A stretch of 5,892 nt of DNA, taken from positions 1 through 5,892 of the forward strand of contig JBMNPE010000082.1 in the NCBI GenBank assembly GCA_050943435.1. Reading direction: 5' to 3'. Positions within the stretch are counted from its first letter, which is position 1. Each line of letters begins with the position of its first letter. The DNA comes from RGIG5675 sp050943435. Lineage in GTDB: Bacteria; Bacillota; Clostridia; Oscillospirales; Ruminococcaceae. Shown one piece after another: positions 1-5,750 of the stretch. The translations under genes were made by a program, and so were the position numbers. The notes beneath the pieces are model-generated. The model worked only from the letters and a program-made list of their open reading frames with translations. It was not told where the DNA came from and made no database searches.

Positions 1-837
1 AATCCCGGTATCTATCCCGAGGAGCCTCTTTCTCGCGTCCTTTACTGCTTCCGCGGTGTTTACCAGGACGATGCTCACAGATGCCATGTCGCAGAATCCG
101 TCCCCGGATATCCTCGAAAAGAACCCGTCGCTCAGGGCTGCAGGATAATCCCTTATATAGAGCACCCTTATGAATCTGCCGTCCGCCTCGATGCCCTTCC
201 TTCCAATTCTTGCATAGTCGGGTACAGCGCATGCCCTCGGGTCGAATCCCGAATAATCGCTCTCCGCATAAGCCTCTTCCGGACAGATGAGGCCTGCACA
301 CGCCGACAGCCTCTCCTCTGTTCCGAGGGGTAAAAGCCCTGACCCTATTCCGGACAAGGCGTCGGAAAAAGCCGCAGAGAGCCTAGAAATGGATGACGCC
401 GCCTCGTCCGTGCTTCCGGCCCTCACTGTGAGAGTCAGGATGTTCTCCCGGAAGCCGCCGGAGCCCTTCTTTAAGGCACTTAGGAGCATCCTGTCGTACT
501 CCTCCCTCAGCCTGTCAAGCCAGTCACCTTTACGGTCCATGAGCAGCCCTTTTTCTAGGTCCTTTCTGGTGAGCTTCCTCTTAAGGGAAGTTATCTGGGC
601 CTCTGTTCCGGGCTCCAGCACCGCGAGGGCCGAGCACCAGCACCTGAGAAGTTCCTCCCGGTCCCTGTCGTCGAGGCATGAGTATCCCGTGTCGAGAATC
701 CGGAAGCTGCCCGAGTACCTGCCGCCCGGCAGCTCCCATATCCCGCTGCCGGGCTCAATGCCGGCGCAGATGAGGTCCAGTGCCGACGAAGGCTGAGTAA
801 GCTTTCCTGTATTCCTCTCGTTAAGTTTTGCTTTCAA
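1..837 (-). CDS. VirB4/TraE-like conjugal transfer ATPase, N-terminal part (runs off left edge)
   Basis: This frame is open for 279 codons to the window edge, so only the N-terminal part is present. The start is taken as TTG at 837-835, beginning MKAKLNERNTGK. An in-frame TGA lies a little upstream, and AAGGGAG sits about 12 nt before the TTG. The ORF overlaps the end of prgI by 17 nt, which suggests translational coupling. The segment matches, from memory, the N-terminal region of Gram-positive VirB4 proteins of the Tn1549/CD1110 type. It has a GGRYSGSFRILDTGYS strand near residues 38-53, a WCSAL segment near 67-71, a REEYDRML helix near 111-118, and an RIGRKGIEADGRFIRVLYIRD segment near 210-230 followed by a short repetitive helix. 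Family members drive conjugative DNA transfer at the membrane as hexameric ATPases. The Walker A and B motifs would lie beyond the left edge, so ATPase activity cannot be verified here. Expected full length is roughly 800 residues. The order prgI then virB4 supports the call. Confidence 0.82.
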   Translation of the reverse strand, partial: MKAKLNERNTGKLTQPSSALDLICAGIEPGSGIWELPGGRYSGSFRILDTGYSCLDDRDREELLRCWCSALAVLEPGTEAQITSLKRKLTRKDLEKGLLMDRKGDWLDRLREEYDRMLLSALKKGSGGFRENILTLTVRAGSTDEAASSISRLSAAFSDALSGIGSGLLPLGTEERLSACAGLICPEEAYAESDYSGFDPRACAVPDYARIGRKGIEADGRFIRVLYIRDYPAALSDGFFSRISGDGFCDMASVSIVLVNTAEAVKDARKRLLGIDTGI

Positions 838-1228
838 GCTTAGATATGTCTCCCTTTCCCCTCACTGTGAATTCTCCCATGCGGCAGGCGGCTGTCGTGC
901 CATACTCCGGGTCTAAGAGCATTCCTGCATAGTCTCTCCTCGGGAACACGAGCAGCCTGCGGGATAAAGCGGTCGACTTTATCCACGCCGCCGCAGTCTT
1001 CTCCGCGTTCATGCCGTTGTAGGAGGCGAATGCCATGAGGAGCGGAGGCACCGCCGCTATGACGCACACCCAGGAAGTCAGCTCCGCCCCGAGGCTGTCG
1101 ATGAGCAGGAACCTCGCAGCTGCCGCCTGCAGGCACCCCAAGACGGAGAGCACAGTCTGCCTCAGGGTGAGCCCGAAGAACACCGACTCCTTTATGTCCC
1201 TTATTTCGGCGTTGATCCTTATATCCAA
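821..1228 (-). CDS. prgI: PrgI family conjugal transfer membrane protein
   Basis: This 135-residue protein begins with TTG at 1228-1226; no other start codon is available nearby. A strong AGGAGG lies about 13 nt upstream, a rather long spacing. The N-terminus (MDIRINAEIRDIKESVFFGL) and the segment YNGMNAEKTAAAWIKS near residues 70-85 are typical of PrgI proteins of Gram-positive conjugative elements. Two hydrophobic segments at about residues 25-43 and 50-69 form a membrane hairpin around a short polar turn, followed by a basic cytoplasmic tail. PrgI-type proteins are small inner-membrane parts of the type IV secretion channel, usually encoded immediately before the VirB4 ATPase, as here. The next gene begins before this one ends. 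Two terminator hairpins lie just upstream and no promoter is visible between them and the ribosome binding site, so expression would need read-through or an unusual start. Confidence 0.85.
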   Translation of the reverse strand: MDIRINAEIRDIKESVFFGLTLRQTVLSVLGCLQAAAARFLLIDSLGAELTSWVCVIAAVPPLLMAFASYNGMNAEKTAAAWIKSTALSRRLLVFPRRDYAGMLLDPEYGTTAACRMGEFTVRGKGDISKLESKT

Positions 1229-1253
1229 TGTGTCCGCAGTTCCTCCTTTCCCA

Positions 1254-1284
1254 AAACAAAAAAGACCGCCTGGAAGCGGTCTTT
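1254..1284 (-). terminator. Intrinsic terminator (proximal to prgI)
   Basis: A perfect 9-bp inverted repeat, AAAGACCGC (1261-1269) with GCGGTCTTT (1276-1284), encloses a 6-nt loop. Read on the minus strand, the stem is followed by TTTTTTGTTTT, a good uridine tract. The plus-strand side has only three T residues, so the minus strand is the better direction. It should end transcripts coming from the GGGtGRT gene. It sits only about 25-55 nt ahead of the prgI start. Confidence 0.85.
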
Positions 1285-1290
1285 CCGGAC

Positions 1291-1326
1291 AATAAAAATC
1301 CGCGGAGCCCTGCGGTTTCCGCGGAT
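1291..1326 (-). terminator. Intrinsic terminator (first after the GGGtGRT gene)
   Basis: An 8-bp inverted repeat, ATCCGCGG (1298-1305) with CCGCGGAT (1319-1326), surrounds a 13-nt loop. On the minus strand it is followed by TTTTTATTGT. It lies about 20 bp after the stop codon of the gene ending at 1346. The loop contains ACCGCAG, which can also pair imperfectly with an arm, so an alternative fold exists. Together with the next hairpin it makes a tandem terminator. Confidence 0.75.
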
Positions 1327-1345
1327 AAGCCTTACAGGATTATGC

Positions 1346-2347
1346 TTATTTGTTCATGGCCTCTGCGACTGCAACTGCCACTGCGACAGAAGCGCCGACC
1401 ATCGGGTTGTTGCCCATTCCGATGAGTCCCATCATCTCGACGTGAGCCGGGACTGAGGACGAGCCTGCAAACTGGGCGTCGGAGTGCATCCTGCCCATGG
1501 TGTCGGTCATGCCGTAGCTTGCGGGGCCTGCCGCCATGTTGTCCGGATGGAGCGTCCTGCCCGTGCCGCCGCCGGAAGCGACCGAGAAGTACTTTTTTCC
1601 TGCCTCGATCCTCTCCTTCTTGTAGATGCCGGCGACAGGATGCTGGAACCTTGTCGGGTTGGTGGAGTTTCCGGTGATGGAGACTTCCACGTCTTCCTTC
1701 CACATGATCGCGACGCCTTCCCTGACGTCGTCTGCGCCGTAGCACCTGACAGAAGCCCTGTCTCCCTTGGAATACGGGGTCTCGGAGATGATCTTGAGCT
1801 CGCTCGTCTTATAGTCGTACACGGTCTCCACATACGTGAATCCGTTGACCCTGGAGATTATCTTTGCGGCGTCCTTGCCGAGTCCGTCGAGGCATACCCT
1901 GAGCGGGATCTTCCTCGCCTTGTTGGCGTTGTTAGCTATCTTGAGTGCTCCTTCCGCAGCCGCGAAGGACTCGTGTCCTGCTAGGAAGCAGAAGGAATGG
2001 GTGTCCTCGGAGAGCAGCATGGCTGCGAGGTTGCCGTGGCCGAGCCCGACCTTCCTCTGCTCAGCGACAGATCCCGGTACGCAGAAGGACTGGAGTCCCT
2101 CTCCGAGCGCCTTCGCAACGTCGACTGCCGTCTTGCAGCCCTTCTTGATGGCGATGGCGGCTCCGACTTCATATGCCCAGCATGCGTTGTCAAAGCAGAT
2201 GGGCTGTGTGGAGCGGACGATTCCCATGACATCCACGCCCTTGGCGTCGACTATTGCCTTGGCCTCGTCCAGATCCTTAATTCCGTAGGAGTTGAGGACC
2301 TTGGTGATCTTGTCGATCCTTCTCTCGTAATTTTCAAAAAGTGCCAT
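1346..2347 (-). CDS. GGGtGRT family protein of unknown function
   Basis: This complete 333-residue protein starts at ATG 2347-2345 behind an excellent GGAGGAG about 7 nt upstream. It carries the motif that names the family, SGGGTGRTLHPDNMAAG, near residues 258-274, with the family's conserved C-terminal stretch containing HVEMMGLIGMGNNPMVGAS. No signal peptide is visible and it looks cytoplasmic. Six cysteines are scattered (about residues 51, 56, 71, 89, 120, 152) plus one near 202, without an obvious cluster-binding spacing. The C-terminus is a run of alternating V and A. The biochemical role of the family is not established to my knowledge. It is regularly encoded next to the scaffold-like gene, which here ends only 18 bp upstream, so the two are almost certainly co-transcribed and probably act together. 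Codon choice is strongly biased to C/G endings, which hints at good expression. The family assignment is firm; any function would be a guess. Confidence 0.93.
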   Translation of the reverse strand: MALFENYERRIDKITKVLNSYGIKDLDEAKAIVDAKGVDVMGIVRSTQPICFDNACWAYEVGAAIAIKKGCKTAVDVAKALGEGLQSFCVPGSVAEQRKVGLGHGNLAAMLLSEDTHSFCFLAGHESFAAAEGALKIANNANKARKIPLRVCLDGLGKDAAKIISRVNGFTYVETVYDYKTSELKIISETPYSKGDRASVRCYGADDVREGVAIMWKEDVEVSITGNSTNPTRFQHPVAGIYKKERIEAGKKYFSVASGGGTGRTLHPDNMAAGPASYGMTDTMGRMHSDAQFAGSSSVPAHVEMMGLIGMGNNPMVGASVAVAVAVAEAMNK

Positions 2348-2365
2348 AAGTCTTCTCCTCCCCGA

Positions 2366-3058
2366 TCATTCGGCACGCGGGTCGATGAACTTGACCCCGT
2401 CGGAGTAGCGGCCGTAAGTCTTCGTGTATTTCTTGAGGGTCTCGGCCGGATCAGCGCCGGTCTTGACGTCCTTCATGAAGGCTCCGAGGTTCACGTACTC
2501 ATATCCTATGATCTCGCTGTTCTCGTCGAGTGCGAGCTTTGTGATATAGCCTTCGGTGGTGTGCAGGTATCTCGGTCCCTTTGCCCTCGTGGAGTAGATC
2601 GTCCCGACCTGGCTCGTGAGGTTCTTTCCGAGGTCCTCCATTCCGGTTCCGACCGGGAGTCCGTTCTCGGAGAACGCGGACTGTGAGCGGCCGTATGCAA
2701 TTTGCAGGAACAGCTCGCGCATTGCCGTGTTGATGGCGTCGCACACGAGGTCCGTGTTGAGGGCCTCGAGGACTGTCCTTCCGACGATGGCTTCAGAGGC
2801 CATTGCAGCGGAATGGGTCATTCCTGAGCATCCGATCGTCTCGATCAGGGCCTCCTCGATGATTCCGTTCTTGACGTTGAGAGTGAGCTTGCAGCATCCC
2901 TGCTGTGGAGCGCACCAGCCTACTCCGTGGGTGAGGCCTGAGATATCCTTGATATCCTTGGCATGCACCCATTCGCCCTCTTCAGGGATCGGAGCGCATC
3001 CGTGCTGACCGCCGCAGTGCACAGGACACATGTCTTCTACTTCTTTTGTGTAGGTCAT
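2366..3058 (-). CDS. NifU-like iron-sulfur cluster scaffold family protein
   Basis: The start is set at ATG 3058-3056, giving 230 residues beginning MTYTKEVEDMCPV. GAAAGGAT lies about 7 nt upstream, and the family usually starts with this (M-x-YTKEVE) sequence. A longer in-frame start at 3112 would add 18 residues but has no ribosome binding site. The segments DISGLTHGVGWCAPQQG (about 38-54) and IETIGCSGMTHSAAMASE (about 72-89) resemble the cysteine-bearing regions of NifU/IscU N-terminal scaffolds. Cysteines are at about 11, 15, 21, 49, 55, 56, 77 and 106. Classical scaffolds assemble a cluster on three cysteines and pass it to apoproteins; whether this subfamily does so is unproven. It is the constant partner of the GGGtGRT gene downstream. 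The 61-bp gap to fbp upstream contains no convincing terminator, so all three genes may share a transcript. Confidence 0.88.
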   Translation of the reverse strand: MTYTKEVEDMCPVHCGGQHGCAPIPEEGEWVHAKDIKDISGLTHGVGWCAPQQGCCKLTLNVKNGIIEEALIETIGCSGMTHSAAMASEAIVGRTVLEALNTDLVCDAINTAMRELFLQIAYGRSQSAFSENGLPVGTGMEDLGKNLTSQVGTIYSTRAKGPRYLHTTEGYITKLALDENSEIIGYEYVNLGAFMKDVKTGADPAETLKKYTKTYGRYSDGVKFIDPRAE

Positions 3059-3119
3059 ATCGCATATCCTTTCTATCATTTGCCCGCGGCCGGTAAAGCC
3101 GACGGATGACATTCAGCCG

Positions 3120-5102
3120 TCAGTTATTATAGCGCATTTTCGGTAACTGTGAATAAGGATACTGGTTTTCCCTTATGAGCCCTTTCCTGTAGGCGTCCCT
3201 CAGCTCCTTGAGGTCGGAAATCCTCTCCATCAGTGCCTTGCCCTGGTCGGTGTCGCTTATCATGACTCGGCGCTTCATCTTTTCCACGACCTTGATTTCA
3301 GGGGTGAGCTCCACCCCGTCCTTCGGGGGCCTGTGGACTGCGAGCGCCAGGTGGTGCGAATTGAATATCAGCGTGTACCCCGCTATGCCGGTCTTATCTC
3401 TGTATGCCTTGGAGAGCCCGCCGTCTATCACGAACAGCTTTCCGCCGGCCTTTACAGGACTCTCGCCCTTGGTGGTCCTCACGGGGACGTGCCCGTTTAT
3501 GATGTGCGTCGTCTCCTCCGGGTTGAGCCCGAACTCCTCGAGGATCCTGTCCACGTACTTTTCGTCCTTTACTAGCTCGTAGTACGGGTCGTAGGCCTCT
3601 TTCCTCAGCTCCTTCTCGTCTGTGAAGAGCCTCTCGAAAGTGGTTATCCTGTCCTTGCCGTATACAGGGCTCTTTGGCCCGCACCACAGATACCACATGA
3701 AGTCCACAGTCCTGGCCTTCTTATCGGGTTCATCCACAGGATCCAGGAAGTATGCGTCCACCGCCATGCGGTTTATTTCGTCGAGGAGCTCCCTGCCGTA
3801 TTTTTCTCCCTCGCCGAGGTCGATCCTCGTGAACCTTCCGTCCGGGTCCATCGGTATGCATCCGTGGTAGAGGAGGTTCCCGTTGCACACCTTGTACATG
3901 GAGCCGTTCGAATAGAGGTAGCGGATGTGCCGCCTCAGAGTCTTCGAGTGCATGAAGCTCGACTTGAGGTTTGCGACGAGCTCCTTCTCCTCATGGGTCA
4001 GCTCCAGGGGCATCTTCCAGTTGATCGTCGGGAAGTTCATGTCCCTCATCTTGTACTTTTCCCCGTCAATCTCAATTGTCCCGGACTCCGGGTCGACCTT
4101 TTCGAGCATCACCCTGTCCGCGAGTCCGTATTCCGGGTGCCTCTTTATGATCGAGCCCTCGAGCTTAAACTGGATGACGGAGATCGCCTTGTACATCTTT
4201 GCCGCGAGGTCGGTGCTTATGTCGTCATACTTGTTGTAGTCGAGCAGGTGCACCCTGAATCTCTCGCAGGGGTCGTCAGCGTAGACAGTAGAGGCGAATG
4301 TGGAGAGCGGCCTCAGGTTTATCCCGTAGCCGTCCTCAAGCACGTCGAAGCTGTTGTAGGAAAAAGCTATCCTCAGGACGTTGCACATGCAGGCCTCATT
4401 GCCGGCCGCTGCCCCCATCCACAGCACATCGTGGTTTCCCCACTGTATGTCGACGTCGTGGAAGTTCATGAGCTCGTCCATGATTATGTCGGCCCTCGGC
4501 CCCCTGTCGTAGATATCTCCTATAATGTGCAGGGTGTCGATAGTTAGGTTGTGAATTAGCCCGCAGAGCGCTTTGATGAAGTCCTTTCCGGCATCTATAC
4601 CGACTATACCGTTCAGGATTTCACCGTAATAGTATTTCTTGTCGTGCTCGCTCGAATCCTCGTGCAGAAGCTCGTCTATAGCATGGGCGTATGCCTGGGG
4701 CATCCTGCGCCTGACGCTCGAGCGGGTGTACTTCCTGCCGACGTTCTTGGCAAGGCTCACGAGTCTGCGGATTGTCTCCTTCTGCCACTCGTCGGTGTCG
4801 GTTCCCTCTGCGTGTGCTTCCTGGAGGGTCTTGTCCGGGTCGTAGATAAGGTCCTCGAGCTCCTTCTTGTCGGACGCCGATATCTTGTCCCCGAAGGTCT
4901 CGTCCATCTTGGCCCTGATTATTCCTGAGGAGCTCCTCAGGAGCCTTATGAAGCTCTGGTATTCGCCGTGGATGTCGGAAAAGAAGTATTCCGTGCCCTT
5001 TGGAAGGCTGCACACTGCCTGGAGATTGATGATTTCGGCCCCGGCGCTCCTCGCGTTCGGGTACTGCATGCCTAGAAGTCTAAGGTATTCAAGATCCCGC
5101 AC
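3120..5102 (-). CDS. fbp: Class III (Firmicutes-type) fructose-1,6-bisphosphatase
   Basis: This complete 660-residue protein is close to the roughly 640-670 usual for the family. It starts with GTG at 5102-5100 behind GAGGTGAT with 7-nt spacing. The N-terminus (AEIINLQAV then LPKGTEYFFSDIHGEYQSF) is characteristic. The calcineurin-like phosphoesterase metal motifs are all present: SDIHGEY at about 42-48, GDIYDRG at 195-201, WGNHD at 221-225, and NGHVP near 536-540. IDGGLSKAY follows at 559-567. The enzyme hydrolyses fructose-1,6-bisphosphate to fructose-6-phosphate and phosphate in the cytoplasm, the committed gluconeogenic step; characterised members are manganese dependent. No motif is missing and there is no sign of truncation. 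It is the first gene of the putative operon with the scaffold and GGGtGRT genes. A 97-nt leader precedes it if the promoter proposed at 5206-5214 is correct. Confidence 0.96.
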   Translation of the reverse strand: MRDLEYLRLLGMQYPNARSAGAEIINLQAVCSLPKGTEYFFSDIHGEYQSFIRLLRSSSGIIRAKMDETFGDKISASDKKELEDLIYDPDKTLQEAHAEGTDTDEWQKETIRRLVSLAKNVGRKYTRSSVRRRMPQAYAHAIDELLHEDSSEHDKKYYYGEILNGIVGIDAGKDFIKALCGLIHNLTIDTLHIIGDIYDRGPRADIIMDELMNFHDVDIQWGNHDVLWMGAAAGNEACMCNVLRIAFSYNSFDVLEDGYGINLRPLSTFASTVYADDPCERFRVHLLDYNKYDDISTDLAAKMYKAISVIQFKLEGSIIKRHPEYGLADRVMLEKVDPESGTIEIDGEKYKMRDMNFPTINWKMPLELTHEEKELVANLKSSFMHSKTLRRHIRYLYSNGSMYKVCNGNLLYHGCIPMDPDGRFTRIDLGEGEKYGRELLDEINRMAVDAYFLDPVDEPDKKARTVDFMWYLWCGPKSPVYGKDRITTFERLFTDEKELRKEAYDPYYELVKDEKYVDRILEEFGLNPEETTHIINGHVPVRTTKGESPVKAGGKLFVIDGGLSKAYRDKTGIAGYTLIFNSHHLALAVHRPPKDGVELTPEIKVVEKMKRRVMISDTDQGKALMERISDLKELRDAYRKGLIRENQYPYSQLPKMRYNN

Positions 5103-5178
5103 TCCGCATCACCTCAATAAGCTTTCCCGGAGCTTGTGTCCGGACGCATCGTATTCTGTATATTCAGTTATTATTAAT

Positions 5179-5202
5179 TGACTAATTAAATGACTAATTA
5201 AA
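5179..5202. repeat. Perfect 12-bp tandem repeat at the fbp start region, possible operator
   Basis: TGACTAATTAAA occurs twice without a gap (5179-5190 and 5191-5202). The first copy is part of an inverted repeat, TTAATT-GACT-AATTAA (5174-5189), and the second of a near-copy, TTAAAT-GACT-AATTAA. The block covers the predicted transcription start of fbp, where a repressor site would be expected. TTGACT at 5178-5183 could also serve as a plus-strand -35 box, but no well-placed -10 follows. The repeat is directly visible; the operator role is inferred. Confidence 0.5.
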
Positions 5203-5205
5203 TAA

Positions 5206-5230
5206 AGTATAACATATAGAAAAGGGACAA
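5206..5230 (-). promoter_or_regulatory. Candidate extended -10 promoter for fbp
   Basis: On the minus strand TGTTATACT (5214-5206) is an extended -10 element, with TATACT as the core. A TTGTCC that partly matches a -35 box lies at 5230-5225, but the 13-bp spacing is too short, so the promoter would rely on the TG extension. Transcription would begin near 5199, about 97 nt before the fbp start. The region is very A/T rich. Confidence 0.5.
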
Positions 5231-5281
5231 TATGCCCTGACTGCACAAGTTGTCATGCCGGGGAATATTTTTTCCCACATT

Positions 5282-5303
5282 CCTTAAAATGAAGTCTTTA
5301 AGG
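5282..5303. repeat. Inverted repeat just before the plus-strand ORF
   Basis: CCTTAAA (5282-5288) and TTTAAGG (5297-5303) form a perfect 7-bp inverted repeat with an 8-nt spacer. It ends one base before the ATG at 5305. It could be an operator or an RNA hairpin that hides the only AAGG near this start. There is no U-tract, so it is not a terminator. Confidence 0.35.
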
Positions 5304-5304
5304 C

Positions 5305-5649
5305 ATGCAAAGTGGGTACATAATATATCAAATCCAGAAAACATATGAATTTCTAGAAGATGCCACAGCTACCCGTGGAATAGAGTTATTCTCTGCTACC
5401 GCCAACGTTCCCGATTCCAGCGGCATTACTTCCATCCTTCCAATAACGGTCACCTACTATGCAGACAATGAATTGGTTTTAAGAGGTTCCTATGAGGAAT
5501 GCCAGAAGCAGAAGCTGGCTGACTGTGCAGAAGTAATCCACACGGACATTCTATCCGTGAAGCGGACGACCCCAACTACGATAGTTCCGACACCAGCGGA
5601 GACTGCAACTTTGAAGCAGAGATGTTCAAAAAGGGATACATCGCAATGA
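5305..5649 (+). CDS. Unrecognised protein, probably frameshifted
   Basis: The frame is open for 114 residues from ATG 5305. I do not recognise the family. The first part (about residues 1-83) reads like a normal soluble protein, with EFLEDATATRGIELFSA, ITVTYYADNELVLRGSYEE and an acidic segment ending IHTDILS. After about residue 83 the composition turns into a T/P/K/R-rich tail unlike the rest. At the same place the next-but-one frame opens and looks protein-like (see 5557-5693). The start is weak: TTAAGG lies only one base from the ATG. Hand counting gives about 47% GC, lower than the neighbouring genes, and codon choice is more relaxed, with tta, ata, cta and aga used. It stands alone on the plus strand, divergent from fbp. 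It may be an acquired or decaying gene, or one carrying a sequencing indel. Confidence 0.4.
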   Translation: MQSGYIIYQIQKTYEFLEDATATRGIELFSATANVPDSSGITSILPITVTYYADNELVLRGSYEECQKQKLADCAEVIHTDILSVKRTTPTTIVPTPAETATLKQRCSKRDTSQ

Positions 5650-5693
5650 GCTTCGAGCAGGCATACGCTCTCCTTTCCGACAGCGCATCCTGA
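5557..5693 (+). pseudogene. Out-of-frame continuation of the 5305 ORF
   Basis: In the -1 frame relative to the 5305 ORF, codons from about 5557 read EADDPNYDSSDTSGD, then FEAEMFKKGYIAMSFEQAYA and a short end before TGA at 5691-5693. This stretch is acidic and well balanced, like the first part of the 5305 ORF, and has no start of its own. This frame is open only from 5523, so the shift must fall between 5523 and 5646. One missing base near 5553-5558 (GTGAAGCGG where GTGGAAGCG would keep frame) would join the two into a protein of about 129 residues. The reading is inferred from amino-acid composition only. Confidence 0.4.
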
Positions 5694-5716
5694 ACCTTAG
5701 TTTTTTATTTAGATAA

Positions 5717-5750
5717 AGATGACGGGGATCTCATCAGATTCCCGTCATCT
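5717..5750 (-). terminator. Strong hairpin, probable terminator between converging genes
   Basis: A 14-bp stem (5717-5730 with 5737-5750, one G·U pair) encloses the 6-nt loop TCATCA. On the minus strand that loop reads TGATGA, the double stop of the gene ending at 5734. The sequence after the stem is TTTATCTAAATAAAAAA on the minus strand, a weak uridine tract. The plus-strand side is weaker still. It most likely ends the minus-strand gene and may also stop transcripts from the plus-strand ORF. Confidence 0.6.

Larger units (their letters stand above)
5103..5304. other. Divergent intergenic region between fbp and the plus-strand ORF
   Basis: About 200 bp without a gene. It holds the fbp ribosome binding site (GAGGTGAT, about 5110-5117), the tandem repeat, the candidate fbp promoter and the inverted repeat before 5305. 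It also contains ACAAGTTGT (5246-5254), a 9-bp palindrome of unknown meaning. A TTGTCA at 5250-5255 resembles a plus-strand -35 box but has no -10 partner. No riboswitch or RNA gene is recognised. Confidence 0.6.

Noticed and set aside
287..796. Plus-strand open frame of 169 codons
   Set aside because: It is antisense to the virB4-like gene; its product is S/R/P-rich without family features, typical of a shadow frame in GC-rich DNA.
1997..2686. Plus-strand open frame of 229 codons
   Set aside because: It runs antisense across the end of the scaffold gene and the start of the GGGtGRT gene, both firmly identified on the minus strand.
3059..3112. Longer N-terminus for the scaffold-like protein from ATG 3112
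   Set aside because: There is no ribosome binding site at 3112, the extra residues are not family-like, and GAAAGGAT sits correctly for the ATG at 3058.
3059..3119. Hairpins between fbp and the scaffold gene as a terminator
   Set aside because: Only short stems (for example GACGG/CCGTC) with no uridine tract follow; termination is not supported.
3864..4547. Plus-strand open frame of 227 codons
   Set aside because: It lies wholly antisense within fbp and its composition mirrors the codon bias of fbp, with no recognisable motifs.
5289..5348. Short plus-strand ORF from ATG 5289 (about 19 codons)
   Set aside because: It has no ribosome binding site and overlaps the 5305 ORF in another frame. 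It might be an alternative N-terminus if a further frameshift exists, but nothing supports that.
5628..5634. Slippery-like run AAAAAGG as a programmed -1 frameshift site
   Set aside because: The change in protein character occurs about 70 nt earlier, so slipping here would keep the unlikely T/P-rich segment. An indel near 5555 explains more.
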